Below, piece by piece: positions 42,952 to 53,531 of a stretch of 64,000 bases of DNA. The position numbers and the translations under genes are program-made. Origin of the DNA: Blastocladiella emersonii ATCC 22665 (lineage: Eukaryota; Blastocladiomycota; Blastocladiomycetes; Blastocladiales; Blastocladiaceae); assembly GCA_025594325.1 (NCBI GenBank), contig JANHCV010000005.1, positions 337,501-401,500 of the forward strand, read 5' to 3'. Positions within the stretch are counted from its first letter, which is position 1, and every line of letters begins with the position of its first letter. The notes under the pieces are model-generated. The model saw only the letters and a list, made by a program, of their open reading frames with translations, searched no databases and had not been told where the DNA came from.

Positions 42952-43730
42952 GAGCCTATGGGTGACGTGGCGGCGACGAGTGACCGATGATCAAGAAGGT
43001 GTTGGGCGAGCGGGTCGTGTCGGCAGGCACCAGGTCAGAACCCGAGCGCACCAGCTCGCGTGCGGTAGAACCGGACAGCGCCGACGTGCCGGGCGATTAA
43101 TCACGACGAGTACAAAAGGGGTGGAGCCCGTACCGCATGACCTCGGGCGTGCCGCGAGGGCGGACGACGAGGCGGACCTTGCCGCTGCAGCGTGGTGTAC
43201 TTGGTGACCTACTCGAGCCGGCCGTGTCAGTGTTGGTCCGCGAGGACGCCGACCGAGTCGCATGCCTCGAACTGGGACTCGCACGCGCAGCCGAGCGCGT
43301 GCTTGAGGCCAGCGACGACCCGAGCAGCGAGACCTCGCAGCGTGTTCTTGATCACAGTTGAGGTTTGTTGTCGTTGACCGAGGCTATGGGCGACGTGGCG
43401 GAGACAAGTGAGCAAAAAAGTCAGGTCAGGCGAAGAGTCCGATCGACGCGAGCACGCGAGCCACGTCGCCGGGACCCGCGCCGACGGACGACACGAGCGA
43501 GACCGCTCGGGGACTCGAAGCTCGGCGGTGCCCGCACGCAGTGCGAATCGCGCCGAGAACGCGAAGGAGAAGGACTATACCTTGCGGGCTTGGGCGCGTC
43601 GTGCGCGAGTTGACGCCGCAGGTGAGGGTCAGCCCACTTGCCGCTGCTTGGCGTACTCGGTGCCCTACTCATGGCGGCCGCGAACGTGTTAGTCTCGGTC
43701 CACAGGAGAGGTAGACCGAGTCGCACACCA
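42952..43730. repeat. Degenerate tandem duplication, unit about 430 bp
   Basis: The blocks starting at 42952 and 43381 share a series of landmarks in the same order: 'ctatgggygacgtggcgg' at the start, 'cttggygtactyggtgmcctactc' and 'gtagaccgagtcgca' or its relative at the end. Between the landmarks they have diverged heavily. No protein is recognised in either unit. Confidence 0.4.
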
Positions 43731-44129
43731 CGTACCTTGTCACGACCTTGTTCAGGATCGACGCCGGATGAGGGAGCGCGAGTCGCCGCGGCGCAGAGTC
43801 CGCAAAAGGGAACGCGGCTGAACCGAGCGGCGCGCTCACGTGACGTTTGCTTCGACGCGTTTCGCTCCTCCCTTCGCTGCAGCGGCGCTCTCTCCTCCTG
43901 GCGACAGCACCACGACGTCGCACCTATGACTGATCCATGAATTACTTGCTGCAAGCATGTGGCTGCGCCGTGAGCTCTGCAATTTGGTCGATACAGACCT
44001 GGTTGGCAAGCAAGCCGCGCCGCGGCGCTCCTCTCGCGTGGAGAAGGTCGTCACGGCGGTCGTGAGGGCTCTCACATCTTGAAGCTTTATGAGTCGCAAG
44101 TGAGGTGTTTTGAGCGCGTTGTTGCCCTC

Positions 44130-44600
44130 CGTCGCGCTTGGTCGAGCGGAAACGCGCACCTGGCTCGTCAACCTGGAGTTGGACGGCATGCAGCTCGAAA
44201 GCACGGTCGTTGAGCATTTCCACCTGTACCAGTCGGTGCCGCACGTTGTTCCGCCGGGCCTCTACGTCGTGCAGACGTTTCCTCTCTGTCCCACGCAGCC
44301 CGCCACGTGTGAGTTCCATCCACATCGTGCCGCTGTCGGCCATCTCGGCCTTCCTTCCCGTCGCGCCGAACGGGAACCGCCCCTCGTTGGCGCACTAGGG
44401 CGGGTACACCGAGTACCTCATCGCCGTGTACGACGACGACGCGAGCCTCACGCTGCTCATGATGCCGCAGATCTCCAACTTTCTTGACTTTGTGGACCGC
44501 CGCGATCCCGAAGGCGCGAACCCGACGTTTGGCAACGTGCTGGAAGCGCACGAGCCTGAGCATGGCGATACAGTGCAAAGTCGGTGCGCTACTTAACGGA
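44130..44600 (+). pseudogene. Decayed coding remnant of unknown family
   Basis: One frame encodes a coherent block ('TWLVNLELDGMQLESTVVEH', about 44155-44215) and after a gap another frame encodes 'GGYTEYLIAVYDDDASLTLL' (about 44400-44460) followed by 'ISNFLDFVDRRDPEG'. A GTGAGT...ACTAG segment (about 44308-44398) looks like an intron, but the phases do not fit, implying an indel. No family is recognised. Confidence 0.35.
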
Positions 44601-45559
44601 TAGCTCATTCTCATCAGTTGATTCGGAGCTGCAAATTAGCTGGAACTCAATCGGCGCGAGTGGAGACGTCATTTGAGGCACGTCTCGCGCCGCTCGACCA
44701 CTTGTCTGACATTCTGCTGGGACAGATTGGCATTATATCAATCGGCGCGGGGCATATCTCGATCCACACTCGTTCGATGAGTCGTTCGACAAGCTTTTAA
44801 CTTGATCGATCAATCATGTACATAGGTCGAATGGCAAGAAAGTCGATCAACAGGTCGAATGACTTGAGCTCACGGCGATCGATACTCATTCAACGTGTGG
44901 ATCGATTTTCTTGGCCATGTCGCACGAAAACAAGTCGATCGACTCTGGATCGACTTGGCGGGTCCGGCGCGGTTTGGTGATGCCCTCTTTTGAGACCGCA
45001 TCGCGGCCGGGTAGGGTGCCGACGCTCACGTGAGCGGGGCCCACGTGAGCGTCTCAAAAAACGCGTGACAGACGCGTCGTTTGTCATCTGACCGGTGTGG
45101 CGCAACGCGTCCTGGCCGTGCACGTGACCTGCTTCGGCCTAACCTGCGGGAACGCGACGGTCAACGCGGTTTGCGATGGTCGAGCGGATCGCTTTGCGCC
45201 GATCCTCGACCAGGCACGCGAGACTCCGAGCACATGAACGCGTGAGAGATGCAGAAGCGCGGCAAGCCGCCGGCGGAGTCCGTGCCTGGCGCGTGTGTTG
45301 GAAAACGGCGCCCGTGTTCGGTGCACATCCTTAAACGACGCGGTTCACCTGGGAGCCGCTAGCACGGGCTCCTTGACAGATGCGGGCGCGAGTTTAACGA
45401 TTGCACTCTGAGCGACTTGCGAGGCCTTATGAGCGTGGATTATAGTGAGTGAGGACCGCCATTTTGAACGAACGTGTGTCGTGGGAGCGATCCGCCCGTG
45501 TCAATGGTCCCGCCTATCTGTGCAATGTGGATCTTTTACAATATTGACGAGCAGCTCTG

Positions 45560-45960
45560 GCTCTGCTCTGCGCCGCCCTCTTTGCGTTGCAGTTCGTGTC
45601 GCCTGACGGCGCGCTCCTGACGCGGGCCACGGCCATGGTCACGCAGAGCGCCGCGAGCCGCGGCCGCCCACCCAGTTGGTTCGGACAGGTCACCAACACT
45701 CTCGGCGCGGCGCTCGCGGCTTCGGATGAGCTCCGCATGCACGCTGGTAAGGGCACAGCGTATGTGTGCGCGGACAGCTGTCCGCAGCCGCGAGCGAGAT
45801 CCCAAGCCTGCCCTCGAGTTTATGTTCATGGTTGGCGTCAGCTTTCTCGGACGCGTCGTCATGCCGCTCGCCGCGGACTCGGTTGACAAGATCTACTACG
45901 TCTTCCACATCGTATTACAGGCAGGACTATTTACATGGACGCCTCGCTCCGCCGCGCTGA
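45560..45960 (+). pseudogene. Decayed coding remnant, hydrophobic protein
   Basis: Two blocks in different frames look coding: 'FVSPDGALLTRATAMVTQSA' (about 45595-45655) and 'VGVSFLGRVVMPLAADSVDK' (about 45832-45890), separated by an intron-like GTAAGG...CCGCAG segment at about 45747-45787 whose phase does not quite fit. It is adjacent to, but not obviously part of, the RNase H remnant. Unknown family. Confidence 0.3.
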
Positions 45961-45989
45961 TTCGCCAGACGTGGCGGCGGGTGCAGTCG

Positions 45990-46530
45990 TCTTTGTGTAA
46001 GCGGGTCGCTGGAACTCGCTGTTCGCGTCCCCAACGGGAACCACTCGAGCTTCCGCTCTCCGAACTGTGGGGCGCCTTCGCCGCCGCCGCGTCCGCTCGC
46101 CGCGGCGAAAAGCTCACCCTCATGCTTAACGATAATGGCGTTGTCGAATCGACTTAACGATAAAGGCGTTGTCGGCTCGGCCTCCAAGTTGCTCTTGCCC
46201 TCCTCCCCAAGAATGCGAGTCCGCGCAACGTGCTCGCTCGAATGGGCAGTGCTCCGCTGGATCATCGCGACCCACGAGTTCCAGGTCAACTTTGAGTGGG
46301 TCCACAGCCACGCCGGGAACTCAGGCACCAGAACGCCGACGTGCTCGCCAACGAGGGCGCTGCCGCGCATCTGCCACTGGGAGTCGTGGCCGCCGTCCGC
46401 GCGGACCCGGACACACCCTTCACGGTGCGCTGGTGCGGCTGGGACCTCAACTCAAACCCGGGGCGCGCTCCCCGCCGCCTGCACACAGCGTGCGGCACGT
46501 CTCCCTGCTCGCCCTGACTCCACCAGCATC
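45990..46530 (+). mobile_element. RNase H-like remnant of a non-LTR retrotransposon (frameshifted)
   Basis: The blocks appear in RNase H order: 'LELPLSELWGAFAAAASARR' with the catalytic-type Glu (about 46047-46106), 'LTLMLNDNGVV' with an Asp-type block (46112-46144), 'EWAVLRWIIATHEFQVNFEW' then 'VHSHAGN' (46240-46320), and, after a one-base frame change, 'HQNADVLANEGAAAHLPLG' (46325-46381). This matches the terminal 'WVxGHAGxxGNExADxLA' motif of retrotransposon RNase H. A 28-bp near-perfect tandem duplication at 46125-46180 breaks the frame. It is non-functional, a fossil of the C-terminal part of an ORF2. No reverse transcriptase was recognised upstream. Confidence 0.6.
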
Positions 46531-46989
46531 ACCGGTTCGTTCGCCGAGCAGCTTGGAGGCTCAAACCGTATCAAATGCACCGCGGTCTCTGTCGTGGACG
46601 CGCCGCTCGCCGCATGGTTCAAGCGGATGTACAACCACCTGCGCGAGCTCATTGACCCGCGTCTCGCTCTCCCCTCCGCGACGGCCATCGCCTTGAGCGC
46701 CGCGCAGGAGCATGCTTGGCGCCCGCGCTGCAACGCGCGCGATTGCTGACGCCGCGCCCGTGACTCAAGTCGGTGCCCTGCCGCAACTCAACGCAATCGA
46801 CCAGCCGCACCGCCATCCGCTGAAGCGCGCGCACCGCGCAGCACTTGATACGCGCTATGCTGCGGCGCGCTATGCTGCAACGCGCCGCTCTCATACCCTT
46901 GCCAAAATTACTGCCGTAGCGGCGATGTTGAGGACTCGTTCAACGGGCGCTTACACGAAATTCAAGCGAACGCTTACACGCAATTCAAG

Positions 46990-47262
46990 CGAACGCGCTC
47001 TCGCACGGCGCAAGCGCCCAACGTGGCGCGGGCTTTAGCCCTCGATTGAAAACCAGACGCGAAGCGTCGAGGTGGCTCAAGTATAATTCGACCACGCCGG
47101 CCCGCTCCCCCAGTCATGGATTGGAACCCAAAGTCGGACGTCCTGGGCCATCCTGTTCTCGCCACTCTATCTTTGCGGGGCTGTGTACTGTGAGCGCCGT
47201 CTCCCTCAAGGCACTGCGGTGCGAGACGGCCAGCCACACACGCGTGAGACATGCGTACGTGA
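46990..47262 (-). repeat. Short interspersed repeat, copy 2
   Basis: The part 47086-47262 is the reverse complement of 20-194. The part 46990-47085 is the reverse complement of 62262-62345, including 'ctttagccctcgattgaa'. The composite suggests that this copy is the most complete of the family in the window, at least 270 bp. No coding content is recognised. Confidence 0.7.
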
Positions 47263-49847
47263 TATCGCGACGCGTCCAAGTCGAGTCAAGTCGAGTCGAC
47301 GACGGTTCCGGCCAAACGAAAATCAGCTCATCTGAAGCGGTTGGTCGTTGGTTGCACACGGGCGCGAGCACCGTCATGAAAGAGGTGGTTGTAAGACGGG
47401 TTTCGCAAGTGGGTCAAGGACGATATGTTTGCTCCCCGCTCCGCTGACGCAGGCTGCGACATCAGTAAACACGCTTGCCTCGCTCAAGGTGTGCCAACAA
47501 GCGACATGGGTAAGTGCACGAGCCCCGCGTCCAACGGTTGCGTTCTGGTGAAAGTGAACCCGAGGAGAAAGGTTTGTTTACGCGGGCGGGCATGCCACAG
47601 CGTGCTCCGTTCCAAGTCGCTTTGAGGCTCGCCGCGCGAGGCAGAGCCAGAGATGCGGATCGAGTGCGTGGTCTCGTCAACGAGAGTTTCCGCCGAGCCT
47701 GTACTACATCGCTGGTGAATCAATCAACTTTCCTTCGCGCATTTTCTCCCCAGAAGGCTCAATCCGCAATGAGTGAGTACATGCAGAGCACAGCGTGCTC
47801 CAAGGTTTTTTCCCGCTGGTCGCACTAACTCCGTAGCTCATGCTCCAAGCGCCAGTTGCAAACAACATGCATGAATAAGCACAGCTGGTCGTTTCGCAAT
47901 TCATGCGGTTTGCGTGGCGTTCCAGGGGGAACGCGAGGCACAGGAGTGCATATCATTGATACCATAGAGTTGAACAGGTCTCACGAGGCCGTGACGGTTG
48001 AGAACTCTCTTTATATCCGCGGAGCAGGGCCAAACGAGAGAGGGAAGGAGCAACTTTCTCGGCTGGTCCAACGAAACGGAGGCAGCGGTGGGCACGCGCT
48101 CCGGATCAGTGGCACGATCACGGATCCGCGCTTTCACTTGGCCGCACCCGCGAGTCAGGAAATAGCAGGTTCTTTTGCGCTTGCTAACCAAACGCGCTGC
48201 GTTCGCGTGCAATTGATGGGACGCCGGTGCTGGAGCCCGCTGGTTTCGTGTGTAATCTATTTTTTTTTTTTTTCAACTGAGCTTGCCAGGGACATGTACG
48301 TCATTCTGAAGTGGACAGTTACCACTGACGGATCGCTCCGCAGCACAGGTTCGCCAGCAGTGACATGTGGTGGGAAGTACTGCTCAGGCGGAGCTCTCGA
48401 GCTCGCGGTCCGCATCCCGTCCGGGAATCTCGCGCTTGACAGCAAAAACAAGGAATTTCTCAACAACCCGACAACCAAGATGCTCGTATGCACTCTGCGG
48501 GGCACGCTTCAGCGCAGCACGACTGCTCGAGCGCGTTTGTTCTGCCCTGGTGGGCCATCCCGACCCTACGGGATCCGTCCGTGCCACCTGTGAAAAGCAT
48601 TGTGCCGTTGCCAAAACCTAGGCCAACACAAAGGCTGACAGGCTTGCTGAGCAAGAAGCTGTTGCACTTTCTTCGATTAAAGGTTTTTTTCTTCGCGCGG
48701 CTACAATGGCAAATCAGACCTGCAGCGGATCTTGTGCGGCCATTTCACCGCCCACGACAAATCCCAATTCGCTCAGCTGGTGTGAGCGCCATTTCCATCA
48801 ACGAGCGCATATTTACTAGCCGCCCCCAGATGGACTGCGTCGTCGCAGCACGCACGCCAAGCACCAGCTCCGTTGGCGAGTTGCTGCCCATTTTGCAGAT
48901 CTCACGCGTCCCACGTACTTGGAATCTCGTGAGCCTGGTTGAGGTTCGGTGCAACGTGCTCCGCTCAAGTTTCAATGACCCGCGTCGTTGGGCGTCGCGC
49001 TTCCGTGGGTTGTGGCAAAGCAGGTCACGCGCCCTGCCAAGACGCGTTGCGCCACAGCGGATAGATGGCAAACGACGCGTTTGCCATGCGTTTTGTCCAA
49101 GTTACTTACATGGATCGCGCTCTCATGCGTTCATCGCCCTACTCCCGCCGCGAAGCGTCCTAAAATTGAGAGCTTTAGTCTTCAACATGGATCGTTGTGA
49201 CGGGCTGTTTCAGCTGCAGCGCGCCACACAACCACGGAAGCACAAGCCCACTGTCCGACCGCGCTTCTGTTGACCTTCCAGCCGAACGGTGAGGGCACAA
49301 ACTGGACCGACGCGCATATCAACCCAAGAGACCGACTTTCTCGCTCTGGACGCCGCTTGGAGCTCGATCTTTGCAGCGCAGTGAACCACTAGCTGGGCAG
49401 CGTGCAACCACGCTTGACAGCCGTTTCGCAATGGAGCTCATGATCCCGTTTTCAGATGTGAAACCCCTCCTAAAGTCAATTATATTCAATCGGGGGATAA
49501 TGATTTCTGACCAGTGCAAGTTGCGTAAGTCAACACCAGATGGGCTCACACACTTGGAGTGGCCGCCGTTGCCAGAATAAGCTCGCGATTACTCGCTGGA
49601 GGTTACTGTGCCGTCATTGAACGCAATTGCCCCGGTCCTAGTGCCTGTTGTCAACACTGGGAGTACCTTGATCAGCAGGTGCAGCGAGCGTCAGCAACTG
49701 CACGCTGTCCTGGGAGGCGCGATACGACTTCAAATACTGCGGATCACGATGTGAGATATGTATTAGGTGTACGATAGACTGTATAAGACCGCAATAGGGA
49801 CAAAAAGGAAGGCCCCGCGACCGCGGGGCAGGCACGAAAAAAGAAAA
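47263..49847. other. Gene-poor DNA, no supported gene
   Basis: Open frames exist at 47874-48593 and 48488-49273 (plus), but they have no recognisable domain, and the first runs through a poly-T tract at 48260-48273. The words 'gacgcgtttgccatgcg' and 'ggtcacgcgccctg' near 49020-49095 resemble pieces near 45060-45130. I see no RNA gene apart from the tRNA at the right edge. Confidence 0.4.
49834..49847 (-). terminator. RNA polymerase III terminator of tRNA-Ser
   Basis: On the minus strand the tRNA 3' end is followed immediately by TTTTCTTTTTT, a canonical oligo-T stop for RNA polymerase III. Confidence 0.75.
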
Positions 49848-49929
49848 CGACAACGGCAGGGTTCGAACCTGCGCACGCATAGCGTAACCGCTTAGTAGGC
49901 GGTCTCCTTAACCACTCGGACACGTTGTC
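49848..49929 (-). tRNA. tRNA-Ser, anticodon ACT (unusual)
   Basis: The minus-strand sequence folds as a complete type II tRNA. The acceptor GACAACG pairs fully with CGTTGTC and the discriminator is G73. The D stem is TCC/GGA. The anticodon stem is ACCGC/GCGGT with loop CTACTAA (anticodon at 49894-49896). A variable arm ACGC/GCGT follows, then T stem GCAGG/CCTGC with loop TTCGAAC. The long variable arm plus G73 indicate serine rather than leucine. A T-rich run follows the 3' end (TTTTCTTTTTT on the minus strand), a pol III terminator. Anticodon ACT would read AGU; eukaryotes normally use GCT here, because A34 (edited to inosine) would also read AGA arginine codons. The gene may therefore be a mutated copy, though all stems are perfect. 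Confidence 0.93.
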
Positions 49930-49931
49930 GA
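49915..49931. repeat. Left 17-bp direct repeat (target-site duplication)
   Basis: The sequence ctcggacacgttgtcga recurs exactly at 53515-53531. Here it comprises the first 15 bases of the tRNA-Ser gene plus two bases upstream. Bases just outside the match differ on both sides. Confidence 0.85.
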
Positions 49932-52900
49932 AGTCGCCATCCCGCTGGCTGACCTCATACCACCTTTGGTCTTTCTCACCACTCCCTGCAACGTAATCTA
50001 CGCAACGCATCAACACCCCTCCAAAAATCTCGAGATGGAGGCGTCAAGTGGTGGTGGTGGCGTCGTCGTCGCGGCTCGCGACGGCGGCCCCGCCGCTCCC
50101 ACCCCTGCGCCCCCTGACCTGGCCGCCACCACAGCGACGTCGTCCTCGTCGTCGTCGCTGTCGTCGTCGTCGCCGGCTCCCATGGACGAGGATGTATCGA
50201 CCACCTCGCCCTCAGCATCAACAACCAACGCCACAGCCGCTGCTGCGGCTGGTGCGCAGCCCAACGCCACCCTCCACGGTGCCCTCTCCCCCTCGCCCCC
50301 CTCGCCCGCTGAGGGCTTCTACAACGAAGAGTACCCGCCCGCGGCGCATCAACTCGTCCATGCGCAAGGCCCGTTCCCCGCCTCGGAGCACTACACGCTT
50401 GCGTTCCGCGTCGCTGACGTCCGCCCCGCCGGCACCCCCGCCAAGGAGCTGTGCCAGCCGTCCCTCACCGTCAAGGAGCTCATCACGGACAAGCTCTCGC
50501 ACATGGGCCTGCGCAAGGGCATCCGCTCGGTCCGCACCGTGCACTGGACCGACGGCAACTACGTCCACGCCCGCTTCCGCAAGCTTGCGTCCGCGCAGTG
50601 GGTCATGCGCGGCGGGCTGCCCATTGGCCCTGGCACCAAGTGCACCACCACCGGCGGCAGGGTCGGCGAGGACCTGGTCCCGCGCGACGCGACCGAGAAC
50701 CGCGTCAGCCACATGTATGCCAAGGTCATCGTCTCCAACGTCCCCGACGCGTGGTCAGGCGAGCTGCTCATGTCGCTGCTGGTCCAGTACGCGATCGGCA
50801 GCGAGACGCGCGCTGCGCTCCTCTCCCTCGACAAGCCCGACCCCAGTCGCACCCGCACCGCGTCGCTCCTCCTGCCCCGCCACGACGCGCTCTCGCTCAT
50901 CCACAACGTCCGCTGCTCTGTCATCAACAACTGCGCCATCTCGTTTGACGCCACGGTCGTGCAAAAGGACCGCCGCGGGTACACGGTGCCCAACTCGCTC
51001 TGGCTCCACGGCCTGCCCGCCGGCACCACCGAGGGCGTGCTGTACGACTACTTTGAAAGCATGGGCGTCAAGCTGCACGGCGTGCGCGTGCGCCGCGCGC
51101 TTCGCTCGGGCGAGGAGCGCCTGACGCGCACCGCGTGCGTCCGCATGCCGCTGCCCAAGGACGTCCAGGACGGTCTCAGAATGGGCGTCCTCCCCATGAA
51201 GGGCACGTCCGTCTTCCTGCGCAAGGACGGCGAGCGGTGCTGCCACTGCTGCGGGTCCGACGCGCACTGGTCCACGTCGTGCGACGCCGAGAACCCCGCC
51301 AACCCGGTCCGCCGCTCCACGCGCAAGCCCAAGCCGTTGCCGCCGTCGTCGCGACCCTCCAACGCCAGCAACACGTCCACGTCGTCGCGCAAGCGCCAGC
51401 GCGACAGCATGGTCGTCACGCCGTTGGCGACCGTATTGCCCGCAGGTCGCGCCAGTCCAGGTTTGTCCTGGTCCAAGGTCGTCACCTCCTCCTCGCCCGC
51501 GCCCACGCCCGCGCCCGCGCGCGCCGCCAGCGCCGCCGTCTCGCTCGCGTCGTCGCTCGCCAAGGCCACGCTCCCCATGACGCTCAACCTCGCCGCGGCC
51601 GCTGCGCGCAAGGAGGGCCCGCTCGCCGCGTTCGGCCGCCGGTATGGCTGCCTCCCTGATGGCCCTGCCTCTGCCGAGGCCAAGGCCCTGTTCCAGACCC
51701 TCGCGTGCCAGGTGGGTGCGGTCTTGGCGGAAGCGGCCGCTGCGTCCAAGCTTGCGTCCACCATCATCAACCTCGCCACAGCCGAGCGCGCCGCCGCCAA
51801 GGCCATTGCCCAGCGCACCGCGGCCCACGCCGCCGCCAAGGACGCGATTGACGCGGTACGTGCTGCCGCCGCTGCTACGGCTGCTGCCGCCGAGGGCGCG
51901 GACGGCGCCGAGTCCATGGAGGGCGTGACTGCAACAGCACCCAGCACCGACGAGGCTGCTGCTGCGTTGTCGTCCGCCACCGCCGCGTCGCCCGCGCCGC
52001 CCGCAGGCAGCGCCAGCGACGGCGAGGCCGCCGCGGCGCTCGCTGGGATCGCAGCAGCTGCCGCCTAGGTTGTCCGGGACCGCGCGCGCGCCGCCGAGGC
52101 TGCTGCGCAGGAGGCCGAGGCGCACGCGCGCGTCCAGGTCGCCAACGCCGCCGCCGCCGAGGCCGCCGCGCGCCAGGCCGCTGCCGAGGCCAAGACCGAG
52201 GCGTTGCACGCCGCTGCTGCCCGCTCGCGCGCCGAGCGCGCCAAGTCCGAGGCCGAGGCCCTCGCCGCCACCAACCACAAGCTCGCCAAGGAGGAGAAGG
52301 CCGCCGAGCTCACGCTGCGCAAGGGCAAGCGCCGCGCAGGCGCCGCTGACGCCAGGGCTGCTGCCTCCGCAGCTGCAGACGCCGCCGCCACCATCAAGGC
52401 CCAGAAGGCGCGGGTCACCAAGCTCGTGGACCAGATCGACCTCGCCAACGAGCGCGCGGCAGGCGCCGCCAGCGCGTCCGAGGAGTTTGGCCGCAACATC
52501 CGGCGCATGTTCAACGCGCTCGCAGCGGGCGTGGAGGACGGCCGCATCTCGATCGCGCCCGAGGTGGAGCAGGAGTTCAAGGACATCCAGGCCAACGTGG
52601 CGACCGTGTTCCACAACGTCCTCATCCACGGGTACGGGCCCCTTGGCGACGAGGACCTCATGGACAACGACAATGACTACGTGCCGTCCGACAGCGACTC
52701 GTCCGACGCTGAGGACGACTACGACTCAGACGCGCCCATGGACGACTACCAGGCCCTGGGGGCCCAGCTCGACTGCGCCGACTGCGGGGGCCAGTTTGAT
52801 GGCCAGGCCTGCACCCTCGCCAACATGTGCAGCGCGCGCGCCGCCACACACGCCAAGCTCGCCAAGAAGATTGCTGCTGGGGCAGCTGCCGAGGCGGCCA

Positions 52901-53514
52901 TGCTCAAGGCCAAGACCAAGAAGCTCGAGGACATGGGCTTCGGCAAGATGGACCGGACCTTCATGATCAACGCCATCTATGGGCCCTCCTCGCCATCGCC
53001 GTTGGCGTCCGCCCAGCGCGCCGCCTCATCACCGTCATCATCGTCGCTGCTGGCGTGGCTGTCGGAGCCCTCATCCTCGCGCACCCCCGCCTACTTGCTG
53101 GCCGCCGTCAAGCTGTCGACACCCTCGCCCTTGCCTGCGTCCACGTATGCGCGCGCTGGCCCGCCACCACCGGCCCCCTACCTGTCGCTGCTGCCCCCTG
53201 CAGCTGCTGCCCACGCCGCCGCTGCCGGATTGCCAGCTGTGGTGCACCTCGCCACGTCGCCGGCGGCCCCTGCGCCGGCCCACCCACCAACCACCCCCAA
53301 CCGCCAAGATGGTGTCGGGAGCGCGACCGTGACGGTTGGGACCCAGAGCGCCAAGGCGCTCTAGGTTGAAGTTCTGCACAGCCACACCCCGCGACGGCCG
53401 GCCTGACGGTTAGCCAGAGCGGCGCTTGGTTGCTCGTACGCGTCTAGCGCGTGTGTCCGCATACTGTCGTCCCTCCTTCACAGTTCGATGAGCTCCCAAT
53501 ATTAATTTTGTTCT
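49932..53514 (+). mobile_element. 3.6-kb insertion at a tRNA-Ser gene, probable retroelement
   Basis: The segment is bounded by perfect 17-bp direct repeats derived from the 5' end of the tRNA gene, the expected scar of target-primed or integrase-made insertion. Length 3,583 bp. It contains one long gene with an ORF1/Gag-like architecture and no recognisable reverse transcriptase, endonuclease or integrase. No long terminal repeats were found, and the 3' end before the right repeat is AT-rich ('caatattaattttgtt') but lacks a clear poly-A tail. It could be a non-autonomous relative of a tRNA-targeting non-LTR element, as the TRE elements of Dictyostelium target tRNA genes. Confidence 0.6.
50035..53364 (+). 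CDS. ORF1/Gag-like protein with CCHC zinc knuckle and coiled coil
   Basis: The first ATG of the open frame is at 50035. After a Ser/Ala/Thr-rich start comes a ~300-residue region with RRM-like patterns ('YAKVIVSNVPDAWSGELLM', 'SLWLHGLPAGTTEGVLYDYF'). A perfect CX2CX4HX4C zinc knuckle follows at residues 403-416. Then come a basic linker, a long Ala/Glu/Lys/Arg helix predicted as coiled coil, an acidic Asp/Ser stretch (about 52660-52745), two CxxC-type cysteine groups (about 52770-52830) and a Pro/Ser/Ala-rich tail. This is the layout of type I ORF1 proteins of non-LTR retrotransposons. The frame is broken by one TAG at 52066-52068, which is also the acceptor of a potential 213-nt intron (51856-52068, GTACGT...CCTAG, phase 0). 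Splicing would join 'KDAIDA' to 'VVRDRARAAEAAA' and keep the helix continuous. A host RNA-binding gene remains an alternative. Confidence 0.7.
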
Positions 53515-53531
53515 CTCGGACACGTTGTCGA
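53515..53531. repeat. Right 17-bp direct repeat (target-site duplication)
   Basis: Exact second copy of 49915-49931. It equals the first bases of the tRNA-Ser gene, but no tRNA follows here, so this is a duplicated target and not a second gene. Confidence 0.85.

Noticed and set aside
48488-49273. 261-codon plus-strand frame as a gene
   Set aside because: No domain, no splice support, mixed amino-acid composition, and located in decayed repeat-rich DNA.
5218-52068. Reassignment of UAG to a sense codon, suggested by in-frame TAGs in the LRR, symplekin and ORF1-like genes
   Set aside because: Each of these TAGs can be read as an intron acceptor with a matching donor and branch point, and several genes (for example RAV2 and the ABC transporter) end normally in TAG.
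50755-52629. 624-codon minus-strand frame opposite the ORF1-like gene
   Set aside because: Gly/Arg-rich composition without a domain; the plus strand has the zinc knuckle and coiled coil.
53515-53531. Second tRNA-Ser gene
   Set aside because: Only the first 15 bases of the tRNA are present and downstream sequence has no anticodon or T arm; it is better explained as a target-site duplication.
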